Positions 36,231-42,423 of a stretch of DNA of 64,000 bases are shown here, piece after piece (the first letter of the stretch is position 1; the number at the start of each line of letters is the position of its first letter). The position numbers and the translations under genes were made by a program. The stretch comes from JAEXZL01 sp049943125. Lineage in GTDB: Bacteria > Bacillota > Clostridia > Clostridiales > Clostridiaceae. The notes under the pieces were generated by a model. The model made no database searches, was not told the origin of the DNA, and was given only the letters and a program-made list of their open reading frames with translations. The stretch is from positions 3,782,001 through 3,846,000 of the forward strand of contig NZ_CP188040.1 of the NCBI RefSeq assembly GCF_049943125.1. The letters are read 5' to 3'.

Positions 36231-36419
36231 TTACCAGCTTTCAGATAATACAAACCCTTCCTCCTGGAAGCTGTAATCATAAATATCCTTAATAACTGTT
36301 CCGCTATTATCTAAATAAAGCTTGAAAGGACAGCTTTCTTCTTCTGTTGAACTAAATACACAGTCGTTAAAACAATTAACCTTTTCTTTAGCATTAGACC
36401 AAAAAGGACATAAACTCAT
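36231..36419 (-). CDS. Small four-cysteine protein of unknown function
   Basis: 62 residues with C4, C16, C20 and C30 (MSLCPFWS, NCFNDCVF, SCPFKLYLD). The two CPF motifs and the Cys spacing suggest a metal site or disulfides. No signal peptide. ATG follows GGAGGAGAAGTT, so expression is credible. I do not recognise the family. Confidence 0.65.
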   Translation of the reverse strand: MSLCPFWSNAKEKVNCFNDCVFSSTEEESCPFKLYLDNSGTVIKDIYDYSFQEEGFVLSESW

Positions 36420-36496
36420 AACTTCTCCTCCACTAACAATATACCCTTATTACCATAAAATAATTATAATTTAAAATATACAGAAAATAAACCCTC

Positions 36497-36823
36497 TTAC
36501 AGCTTTCTTGTATTTTTTTCTACAGAAATATTGATTATTTCATTCTGAAAAGCTTTTAATAACGCCTTTTCTAAAACCTTTTCAGTATCAAAGTTCTCTA
36601 CATCGGTACAAACAGCAAATACCTTTGTTTTTTCTCCATACATATTCCTATAAGTAAGCTCAACATTAGGCTTATCATACTTAACATCTAGAATCTTTAT
36701 GGCCCAAGAAATTTTTGCATAATCTTCTTCTACACTTAGCCCTGTATAGCTTCTAATCTTTTCTGTCTCTTCATCGGGATTACTGATTATAATAAGCTCA
36801 TCTCCAACCTTATATTTACTCAT
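36497..36823 (-). CDS. Small cytosolic protein of unknown function
   Basis: 108 residues beginning MSKYKVGDELIII, a beta-rich opening reminiscent of small SH3-like/KOW domains, followed by an alpha/beta segment and basic C-terminus. No Cys pattern, signal or membrane segment. Good ribosome binding site (AGGAGGGAG). Function not recognised. Confidence 0.6.
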   Translation of the reverse strand: MSKYKVGDELIIISNPDEETEKIRSYTGLSVEEDYAKISWAIKILDVKYDKPNVELTYRNMYGEKTKVFAVCTDVENFDTEKVLEKALLKAFQNEIINISVEKNTRKL

Positions 36824-36977
36824 TCTTCTCCCTCCTATGTTTTATATGATTAACATTATAATACCCTAAATTTAACTAATTGTACAGTTGTATCCAAGCC
36901 AACAATAGTAAATATATTGTATATAATCTATCAACATTTATGTTATAATCATATTATGCTTACAAAAGGAGGCTAAT

Positions 36978-37850
36978 ATGTTTGGCTATGTATTACCCTA
37001 TAAACCTGAACTAAAGATTAAAGACTATGAAATTTTTAAAGCTTATTATTGCGGCCTTTGCAGAAGCATTAAGAATAATTTTGGAAACATCCCTAGGTTA
37101 TCTCTAAACTATGATATGACCTTTGTAGCTATATTATTAGACGGATTGAATGAAACACCTGGAGATTTCTACCTAGATACTTGTCTGATACATCCTTTGA
37201 AAAAGAGAATGATTATCAAAGATAACAAAGCATTAATCTATTCAGCATATCTAAACGTTGCACTTACCTACTACAAGATTTGTGACGATGCTGAAGATGA
37301 TAAAACTATTAAAGATCATCTGTATAAGTATATTTTTAAAGGCTATAAAGATAACTTTTCTAAAAAGTACAAAGACCTTGACAATATATTAAAAAAGAGG
37401 TTAAGCGACCTCTCTCTCTATGAAAAAGAGCTTAACAATGCATCACTAGATGAGATTTCAGAACCTTTTTCACGACTTACTGCGGAAGTTATCTCTGCAT
37501 TTTATAAAGATGAAGAGACCTTAGACATTCAGTCGCTGTACAATCTAGGCTATAACCTAGGTAAATGGATTTATCTAATGGATGCCTTAGATGATTTGAA
37601 GGTAGATATGGAAAAAAATAAATTCAATCCCCTCTCTGCAATTTTTAACAAGGATTCATTGCCCTTTGAAGAGTTTTATATCTCTATAAAGGATAGAATA
37701 GAATTTAATATTCTTACTTGCGCCAATGGAGTTATTGATAATTATAAGAGGCTAAGAATACTTAAGAACAACGATATAATTGAAAATATCTTAAAGCTAG
37801 GACTTATGGATAGATTAAATCTTATAGAAAAAAAGTACAACAGTAAATAG
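36978..37850 (+). CDS. DUF5685 family protein
   Basis: 290 residues, mostly helical and cytosolic. The opening MFGYVLPYKPELKIKDYEIF and AYYCGLCRSIKNNFGNIPR is the signature of the clostridial DUF5685 family, which has a late LMDALDDLKVDMEKNKFNP motif resembling the Asp-rich helices of isoprenoid-synthase-like folds. Function unknown. It is followed after 10 bases by a J-domain gene, an arrangement that suggests the DnaJ-like protein serves this protein. GGAGG precedes ATG. Confidence 0.8.
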   Translation: MFGYVLPYKPELKIKDYEIFKAYYCGLCRSIKNNFGNIPRLSLNYDMTFVAILLDGLNETPGDFYLDTCLIHPLKKRMIIKDNKALIYSAYLNVALTYYKICDDAEDDKTIKDHLYKYIFKGYKDNFSKKYKDLDNILKKRLSDLSLYEKELNNASLDEISEPFSRLTAEVISAFYKDEETLDIQSLYNLGYNLGKWIYLMDALDDLKVDMEKNKFNPLSAIFNKDSLPFEEFYISIKDRIEFNILTCANGVIDNYKRLRILKNNDIIENILKLGLMDRLNLIEKKYNSK

Positions 37851-37860
37851 AGGTGAAAAA

Positions 37861-38436
37861 ATGTCAAATCCATATGAAATACTAGGTGTAAAGGAAAATG
37901 CATCTAAGGAAGAAATTAAATCAGCCTATAGAGAATTGGCTAAAAAATATCATCCCGATCAATTCGGCAACAATCCTCTCAAGGACTTAGCAGAAGAAAA
38001 GATGAGAGAAATAAACGAAGCTTATGATAGTCTAATGAAGGGTAGCCCCAATAATTATCACTCAAACACCTCCTATAGCTCTAATTATCAAGATATAAGG
38101 AATGATATCCAGTCAGGTAGATATGATTATGCTGAAGAAAAGCTAAATAGAATCTATACAAAAGATGCGGAGTGGAACTATTTAATGGGGATGGTTCAGA
38201 TGAATAAGGGCTTCTACGATTCTGCATACAATTACCTTCAAAATGCCTGCTCACTAAATCCCAATAATCTTGAATATGCTCGTGCCTTTAACTATCTGAA
38301 AAATAGAAATAATGGCTATAGGCAGCAGTATTATGGCACAAGAGGAAATAATGATAGCTTAGACTGCTGCATGAACCTAATATGCCTAGATTGTTTATGT
38401 GAATGCATGGGTGGAGATCTTATCTCTTGCTGTTAA
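37861..38436 (+). CDS. J-domain protein with TPR-like middle and cysteine-rich tail
   Basis: 191 residues. J domain at 1-62 (NPYEILGVKENASKEEIKSA, with the essential HPD at 31-33), stimulating an Hsp70 ATPase. Residues 100-155 look like one to two TPR helices (YLMGMVQMNKGFYDSAYNYL). The last 25 residues are rich in Cys (CCMNLICLDCLCECMGG and a terminal CC), suggesting metal binding or a membrane-proximal role. It lacks the G/F and zinc-finger domains of true DnaJ. In an operon with the DUF5685 gene. Confidence 0.85.
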   Translation: MSNPYEILGVKENASKEEIKSAYRELAKKYHPDQFGNNPLKDLAEEKMREINEAYDSLMKGSPNNYHSNTSYSSNYQDIRNDIQSGRYDYAEEKLNRIYTKDAEWNYLMGMVQMNKGFYDSAYNYLQNACSLNPNNLEYARAFNYLKNRNNGYRQQYYGTRGNNDSLDCCMNLICLDCLCECMGGDLISCC

Positions 38437-38481
38437 TACAGTATATGATACATATTTTATAAATAATAAGAGGTGATCTCA

Positions 38482-38997
38482 TTGAAACAAAGTATAAACG
38501 CTGCAAAGGGTGGAATGTTAGTGGCTTTAACCCTTCTAACTTTATATCTTGCAAGATTTATTCCAACAAACAAACTGACATTTCTAGTTATATCCTCGGT
38601 CTTTGTACCTATGGGTATTCTTTCTCTTAATATTACTCAAGGGACTATTATATACGTTGCCAGTTCCCTTCTATCCTTTATTCTAGGGTTAAATAGCATT
38701 TCTATATTATATATATTTATATTTGGCCCCTATGGAATTATAAAGTTTCTGATAGAAAGAATTAAGAGACCCATTACAGAAGTTATTCTAAAGCTTTTGT
38801 ATTTTAATGCAGCTACAGCAATACTTTATATGTTTAGCAAGGAGCTAATATTAATCAACATATCAATAGATATACCCTTTATACCTTTAGTGATATTACT
38901 TCAGTTTCTATATCTAATATATGATTATTCCCTCACCCTTTTAATTGGGTATATTCAAAGAAGATTGTTCAAACAATATAATAAAAACAAATTATAA
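38482..38997 (+). CDS. Small polytopic membrane protein, probable TTG start
   Basis: 171 residues with about five membrane helices and a basic C-terminus (YIQRRLFKQYNKNKL). The N-terminal QSINAAKGGMLVALTLLTLYL and repeated glycine-poor helices recall YybS/DUF2232-type or ECF S-like membrane proteins, but no specific motif is recognised. TTG 38482 is preferred: AGAGGTGAT lies four bases upstream, whereas the in-frame GTG at 38473 is inside that ribosome binding site. Likely co-transcribed with the J-domain gene. Confidence 0.65.
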   Translation: MKQSINAAKGGMLVALTLLTLYLARFIPTNKLTFLVISSVFVPMGILSLNITQGTIIYVASSLLSFILGLNSISILYIFIFGPYGIIKFLIERIKRPITEVILKLLYFNAATAILYMFSKELILINISIDIPFIPLVILLQFLYLIYDYSLTLLIGYIQRRLFKQYNKNKL

Positions 38998-39102
38998 ATA
39001 AGAAGTTTCATAACAACTCCTATTGCTTTATCTTTCTTTGTTAAATATTTAATAAATATTTAATCTTTTAGTTATTTTTTTATTGAATATAGACAAAAAC
39101 TT

Positions 39103-39131
39103 TTGACAGTTGATAACTTTTATTATATAAT
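39103..39131 (+). promoter_or_regulatory. Consensus sigma-A promoter of the Fur-family gene
   Basis: TTGACA (39103-39108), 17 bases, TATAAT (39126-39131). The -10 lies within an AT-rich dyad (TTATATAATATGATTAA) that could be a Fur/Per-type box for autoregulation; the box is inferred. Confidence 0.8.
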
Positions 39132-39161
39132 ATGATTAACTAAATAATAGGGATGGTGCTA

Positions 39162-39587
39162 ATGGATACGATTACTAGTATTTTTAGAGAAAAGAAGCTC
39201 AAGCTTACTCCTCAAAGAATAGCAGTATATAAGTATCTTCAGACTACATGTGAACATCCTTCTGCAGAGTCTATTTATAAGGCCTTACAGCCAGAATACC
39301 CAACAATGAGCCTAGCAACTGTATACAAGGCTCTTAAGACTTTAGTAGAGGTTGGACTAGTTAATGAAATTAATGTAGGTGAAGGTAATTTTAGATATGA
39401 TGCTAACTCCTCCTCTCACAGCCACATACAATGTATGCACTGCGGTAAGGTTGAGGACTTACACGGTATTTGCTTTGCAGATCTTAATGAAACAGCAAAA
39501 AACAACTCTGGATACGATATTTTATCTAATAAAATTTATTTTTATGGAATCTGCCCAGAATGTAAAAAACAAGAACTGATAGTATAA
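39162..39587 (+). CDS. Fur-family regulator, PerR-like
   Basis: 141 residues. N-terminal winged helix (LKLTPQRIAVYKYL, MSLATVYKALKTL recognition helix), then the dimerisation domain with HSHIQC, and two CxxC pairs (CMHC and CPEC) forming the structural zinc site. These CxxC pairs and the SSSHSHIQC segment fit PerR, the peroxide sensor, more than Fur or Zur, although the metal specificity is not proven. ATG 39162 is selected over ATG 39153, which sits on its ribosome binding site. Confidence 0.85.
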   Translation: MDTITSIFREKKLKLTPQRIAVYKYLQTTCEHPSAESIYKALQPEYPTMSLATVYKALKTLVEVGLVNEINVGEGNFRYDANSSSHSHIQCMHCGKVEDLHGICFADLNETAKNNSGYDILSNKIYFYGICPECKKQELIV

Positions 39588-39608
39588 AATCGAATACTTA
39601 CCTCTTTT

Positions 39609-39641
39609 AAAAATGCCTAAAGCTAAGCTTTAGGCATTTTT
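39609..39641 (+). terminator. Terminator of the Fur-family gene
   Basis: AAAATGCCTAAAGC and GCTTTAGGCATTTT around a TAA loop, followed by further T. Confidence 0.88.
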
Positions 39642-39700
39642 ATTTTGATTTATTTATTATTTTTTTATAATGTCCAGAATATAAATACTATATAAAATAA

Positions 39701-39776
39701 AGGGTCGCATAAGCGACCCTAAGGGGGATGGGGGTTTTGTAGCTATTGTAAATAGCTAAGGAGCTTAGCTCCTTTT
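39701..39776 (+). other. Three consecutive hairpins upstream of the bactofilin gene
   Basis: Hairpin 1: AGGGTCGC/GCGACCCT (39701-39720). A G-rich linker follows (AAGGGGGATGGGGG). Hairpin 2: TAGCTATT/AATAGCTA (39740-39758). Hairpin 3: AAGGAGC/GCTCCTT (39758-39774) then TTTT. A TATAAA box (39691) just upstream could start a short transcript at about 39701. It could be a structured leader or a small RNA; orientation is not certain. Confidence 0.45.
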
Positions 39777-39833
39777 ACATTAATATTATTACCTTTATTA
39801 AATCTTTTATACATAAAATTATGGGAGGTATTT

Positions 39834-40202
39834 ATGTTTGATAAAGAAATAAAAGGAGAACGTATAGAAACATTATTAGGGGAAAAATCAATTATTACTG
39901 GTTCTATTAAAGGCCAAGGTTTAATAAGAATCGATGGCATAATAGATGGAGATATCCTCTGGCAGCAGGATATTATTATAGGAATCACATCTAAGATAAA
40001 GGGAAATGTCAGCTGTCTAAACGCTACGGTTAACGGTTTTATTGAAGGAAATGTAATCTGCGAAAACACTCTTATTATTGAGTCAAACGGTAAAGTGAAG
40101 GGAGATATAACTGTTAAAAATGTCGTTATTAAAGAAGGTGGATGGCTCGATGGAAAGTGTACGATGATAGTAGAACGAAACTCCTCGGATTTGATAGATT
40201 AA
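39834..40202 (+). CDS. Bactofilin (polymer-forming cytoskeletal protein)
   Basis: 122 residues with a DUF583 right-handed beta-helix core: six-residue rungs such as GSIKGQGLIRIDGIIDGDI, KIKGNVSCLNATVNG and GKVKGDITVKN, each with spaced hydrophobic and glycine residues. Bactofilins self-assemble into nucleotide-free filaments that position cell-envelope or spore-related enzymes. Short flanking tails and no membrane helix. GGGAGG precedes ATG; closed by a palindromic terminator shared with the convergent gene. Confidence 0.88.
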   Translation: MFDKEIKGERIETLLGEKSIITGSIKGQGLIRIDGIIDGDILWQQDIIIGITSKIKGNVSCLNATVNGFIEGNVICENTLIIESNGKVKGDITVKNVVIKEGGWLDGKCTMIVERNSSDLID

Positions 40203-40224
40203 AAGGTGCCTCAGGCACCTTTTA
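40201..40224. terminator. Bidirectional terminator after bactofilin
   Basis: AAAAGGTGCC and GGCACCTTTT around a TCA loop; it overlaps the stop codons of both convergent genes. Confidence 0.8.
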
Positions 40225-40545
40225 ATCGTCAAATTCTCCATCTAAATACATTTCTATAATTTTATCAATAATTTTAACCTTCTGAGGTGATACAAGTCCT
40301 CTTAAGGATCGGAGCATCTGAACAGTACTATCTCTATCATTCACTCTGCCTTCCTGTCCTTCTCTACTATTTTTCTTATTTCCTCCAGTATTTACATTAT
40401 TGATATTAAAACCATCATTACCTAAAGATCCTAGTACGGAAGAAAGCTGATTTAAATCTACATTTCCAAGCATACTCATAAGCTGGTTTGGATCCATACC
40501 CTGGGAAGGCCTTGATTCTTCTTTTCTTCCCTTGTGCTTTGACAT
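40222..40545 (-). CDS. Low-complexity protein of unknown function next to Cys-rich genes
   Basis: 107 residues. The N-terminal KHKGRKEESRPSQG stretch is charged, the middle has a repeated pattern MSMLGNVDLNQLSSVLGSLGN with N/G-rich linker, and the C-terminal QMLRSLRGLVSPQKVKIIDK is a probable helix. No signal or membrane segment. It is the last gene of a minus-strand set whose other members are Cys-rich membrane peptides; strong ribosome binding site AGGAGGAGT. Family not recognised. Confidence 0.65.
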   Translation of the reverse strand: MSKHKGRKEESRPSQGMDPNQLMSMLGNVDLNQLSSVLGSLGNDGFNINNVNTGGNKKNSREGQEGRVNDRDSTVQMLRSLRGLVSPQKVKIIDKIIEMYLDGEFDD

Positions 40546-40631
40546 ACAATACTCCTCCTAGCTATTTCTATGTATTATTTTATTTTTTTATTGGAGGGCT
40601 GTAAGCCCTCCAAAATTTCTATTCTACTATG

Positions 40632-40799
40632 CTACCAGCCACCACAGCAGCTTCTTCTAGGGCAAGCATTTACTCCCCCACATAGCCAGAATAAAAGAAT
40701 TAGTATAAACACATTATCATCCTTTAATATCCCTGATTTACTCAGGATGATTAATAACGGAAGAATTGTGCACACATCAAAATTTCTGCAAAACCCCAT
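40632..40799 (-). CDS. Short Cys-containing single-pass membrane peptide, copy 1
   Basis: 55 residues: MGFCRNFDVCTILPLLIIL begins the protein; a hydrophobic segment DDNVFILILLFWLCGGVNA is followed by a Cys/Arg tail CPRRSCCGGW. Residues 7-45 are nearly identical to the neighbouring 71-residue protein (NFDVCTILP, LSKS, ILKDDN, FWLCGGVNA), so they are tandem paralogues. ATG 40797-40799 follows AAAAGGATGTG. Resembles small clostridial/bacillar spore-associated membrane peptides (YjcZ-like) in the FILILLLF segment, but this is inference. Confidence 0.7.
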   Translation of the reverse strand: MGFCRNFDVCTILPLLIILSKSGILKDDNVFILILLFWLCGGVNACPRRSCCGGW

Positions 40800-40845
40800 A
40801 TTTTCACATCCTTTTACCGGTTAATCAAGATTTATTATTTATGGT

Positions 40846-41061
40846 TTATCTGCATCTGCATCTGCATTTGCATCCACATCTTCTAGTTATTCTTGGACCG
40901 CATCTATCCTTTGGTATTGCATTAACGCCTCCACATAACCAGAATAATAGTAACAGGATAAAGGTATTATCATCCTTCAATATTTTTGATTTTGAAAGTA
41001 TAATCAAAAATGGTAGTATGGTGCAAACATCAAAATTGTTACCGCAAGAATTTCCAAACAT
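40846..41061 (-). CDS. Short Cys-containing single-pass membrane peptide, copy 2
   Basis: 71 residues, paralogue of the gene just downstream. Same order: NFDVCTILPFLIILSKS, DDNTFILLLLFWLCGGVNA, then a longer tail IPKDRCGPRITRRCG ending in alternating CKCRCRCR encoded by a hexamer microsatellite (complement of TGCATC repeats, about 40850-40875). ATG 41059-41061 follows AAGGGGGAAATA. The hydrophobic segment should cross the membrane once with the basic/Cys tail on one face. Confidence 0.7.
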   Translation of the reverse strand: MFGNSCGNNFDVCTILPFLIILSKSKILKDDNTFILLLLFWLCGGVNAIPKDRCGPRITRRCGCKCRCRCR

Positions 41062-41102
41062 ATTATTTCCCCCTTTCTGTCCCTTGGTTTATTCCGCTTG
41101 AA

Positions 41103-41642
41103 TTAGTCTTCATCTTCAAAGTTTACAACTCCATGGCCTCCGTCTTTCGGAAAACAACGGTCATTTTTGTTGAAGAGCAAGAAGATTATTATGAGGATTA
41201 TAATCCAGCTACATCCTCCGCCAAATCCATTGCCACATCCAAATCCACTTCCGAATCCAAAGGAACCGAAGTTACCACCGGAGTTACAGCATGGATCACA
41301 GCATGGATCACAGCAGCAATCATCGTCATCATCAAAATCATCACAACATGGATCACAGCATGGATCGCAGCAGCAGTCTCTATCTTTGCGATGTCTGCGG
41401 TGTCTACGATGACTTCTTCTTCTCCTTCTTCTTCTGCATGGATTACAGCATGGATTACAGCATTGATTGGAGCCTGAATTATTTCCGCTACCACAGAAGA
41501 GAAGAATAAGAATAATGATTAAGAATAAACCACTATTACCTCCATGCCCTCCCAGGCCGCTTAGAAGTCCTCCAGAAAATCCGCCCTTCTCACCATCACC
41601 ATAGCTGCTGGTCAGTTCACCTAATAGTTTGTTGATATCCAC
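41103..41642 (-). CDS. Polycysteine protein with two membrane segments and repeated CC(N/D)P blocks
   Basis: 179 residues with 23 Cys (13 percent). Layout: N-terminal Gly-rich region; membrane segment GLFLIIILILLFCG (38-51); CCNPCCNPC (61-69); Arg/His block (70-89, RRRRRRRSHRRHRRH); CCCDPCCDPCCDD (90-102); poly-Asp; second CCCDPCCDPCC (109-119); Gly/Phe-rich region; second membrane segment SWIIILIIIFLLF (145-157); acidic tail. GTG start at 41640-41642 is supported by AAGGAGGAA seven bases upstream. The repeats correspond to 12-base tandem DNA units. Function unknown; spore coat/exosporium-type cross-linking or metal binding are possibilities. Confidence 0.75.
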   Translation of the reverse strand: MDINKLLGELTSSYGDGEKGGFSGGLLSGLGGHGGNSGLFLIIILILLFCGSGNNSGSNQCCNPCCNPCRRRRRRRSHRRHRRHRKDRDCCCDPCCDPCCDDFDDDDDCCCDPCCDPCCNSGGNFGSFGFGSGFGCGNGFGGGCSWIIILIIIFLLFNKNDRCFPKDGGHGVVNFEDED

Positions 41643-41763
41643 TTTACTTCCTCCTTCCTCAGGTTTATGCTTATCTTGAGGTTTTATATTATATACTATT
41701 CCTTCCTTGATTATTTGACACTGAAATTCTTTGCTCTTAGATCACTGAAAAAGCAAAAAAATA

Positions 41764-41791
41764 AAGGTAAAGTCACTAATGACTTTACCTT
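41764..41791 (-). terminator. Terminator of engB/lon
   Basis: AAGGTAAAGTCA and TGACTTTACCTT around a CTAA loop; the minus strand continues TATTTTTTTGC. Confidence 0.85.
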
Positions 41792-41811
41792 CTATCCTAT
41801 TCTTGCTGTAC

Positions 41812-42423
41812 CTATTCTTGCTGTAGATCGTCTGTACTTTTATTTAAATCACCAAATAATGTTTCCAATAATTCTTCTTTATTATCCTTCTTCAATGAGG
41901 AAAAGAAAAACAGCTTAGTTCCCTCTTTGATACTTAAAGTATCCTTAATAATCTTTTCACTCTTTTTCAGATCATTCTTGGATAACTTATCGCTCTTTGT
42001 AGCTACAACAATTGTTTCATAACCGTAATGCTGAATCCATTCATACATAGTAATATCATCTTGGGTAGGCTTATGCCTACAATCTACCAACAAGATAACT
42101 CTCTTCAGCTCTTTACGACCATTTAAGTAATTTTCAATAATAGTTCCCCAGCCTGCTTTTTCCTTCTTAGATACCTTAGCATAACCATAGCCAGGTAAAT
42201 CTACTAGATAAAAATCATTGTTAATAAGGAAAAAATTAATTAACCTTGTCTTCCCTGGAGTAGAGCTCACCTTAGCTAAATGTCTCCTGTTGGTTATAGC
42301 ATTTATTATTGAAGACTTACCAACGTTTGACCTTCCTACAAAGGCTATCTCTATTCTATTATCTTCAGGATATTGTTCTCTTCTAACAGCAGAAGTAATA
42401 AACTCCGATTGCTTAATTATCAT
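41812..42423 (-). CDS. engB: Ribosome biogenesis GTPase EngB/YsxC
   Basis: 203 residues. G1 GRSNVGKSSIINAI (about 30-43), G2 TPGKTRLINFF, G3 DLPGYGYAKV, G4 TKSDK, G5 FFSSL. Essential TrmE-Era-Obg-type GTPase in 50S assembly. Its ATG overlaps the lon stop by four bases (ATGA), so it is translated with lon. A 15-base duplication at its 3' end repeats CAGCAAGAATAG. Confidence 0.96.
   Translation of the reverse strand: MIIKQSEFITSAVRREQYPEDNRIEIAFVGRSNVGKSSIINAITNRRHLAKVSSTPGKTRLINFFLINNDFYLVDLPGYGYAKVSKKEKAGWGTIIENYLNGRKELKRVILLVDCRHKPTQDDITMYEWIQHYGYETIVVATKSDKLSKNDLKKSEKIIKDTLSIKEGTKLFFFSSLKKDNKEELLETLFGDLNKSTDDLQQE

Noticed and set aside
40592..40613. TTGGAGGGCT/AGCCCTCCAA hairpin as terminator of the 55-residue peptide gene
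   Set aside because: It lies at the right place, but neither strand has a U-run after the stem; too weak to list as a terminator.
41010..41477. 155-codon plus-strand open frame across the polycysteine gene, plus other long frames in the same stretch
   Set aside because: It is a shadow of the 12-base tandem repeats, which are open in several frames. It has no ribosome binding site, and its WITAWIT-type repeats lack coherent composition; the minus-strand GTG gene has a strong site.
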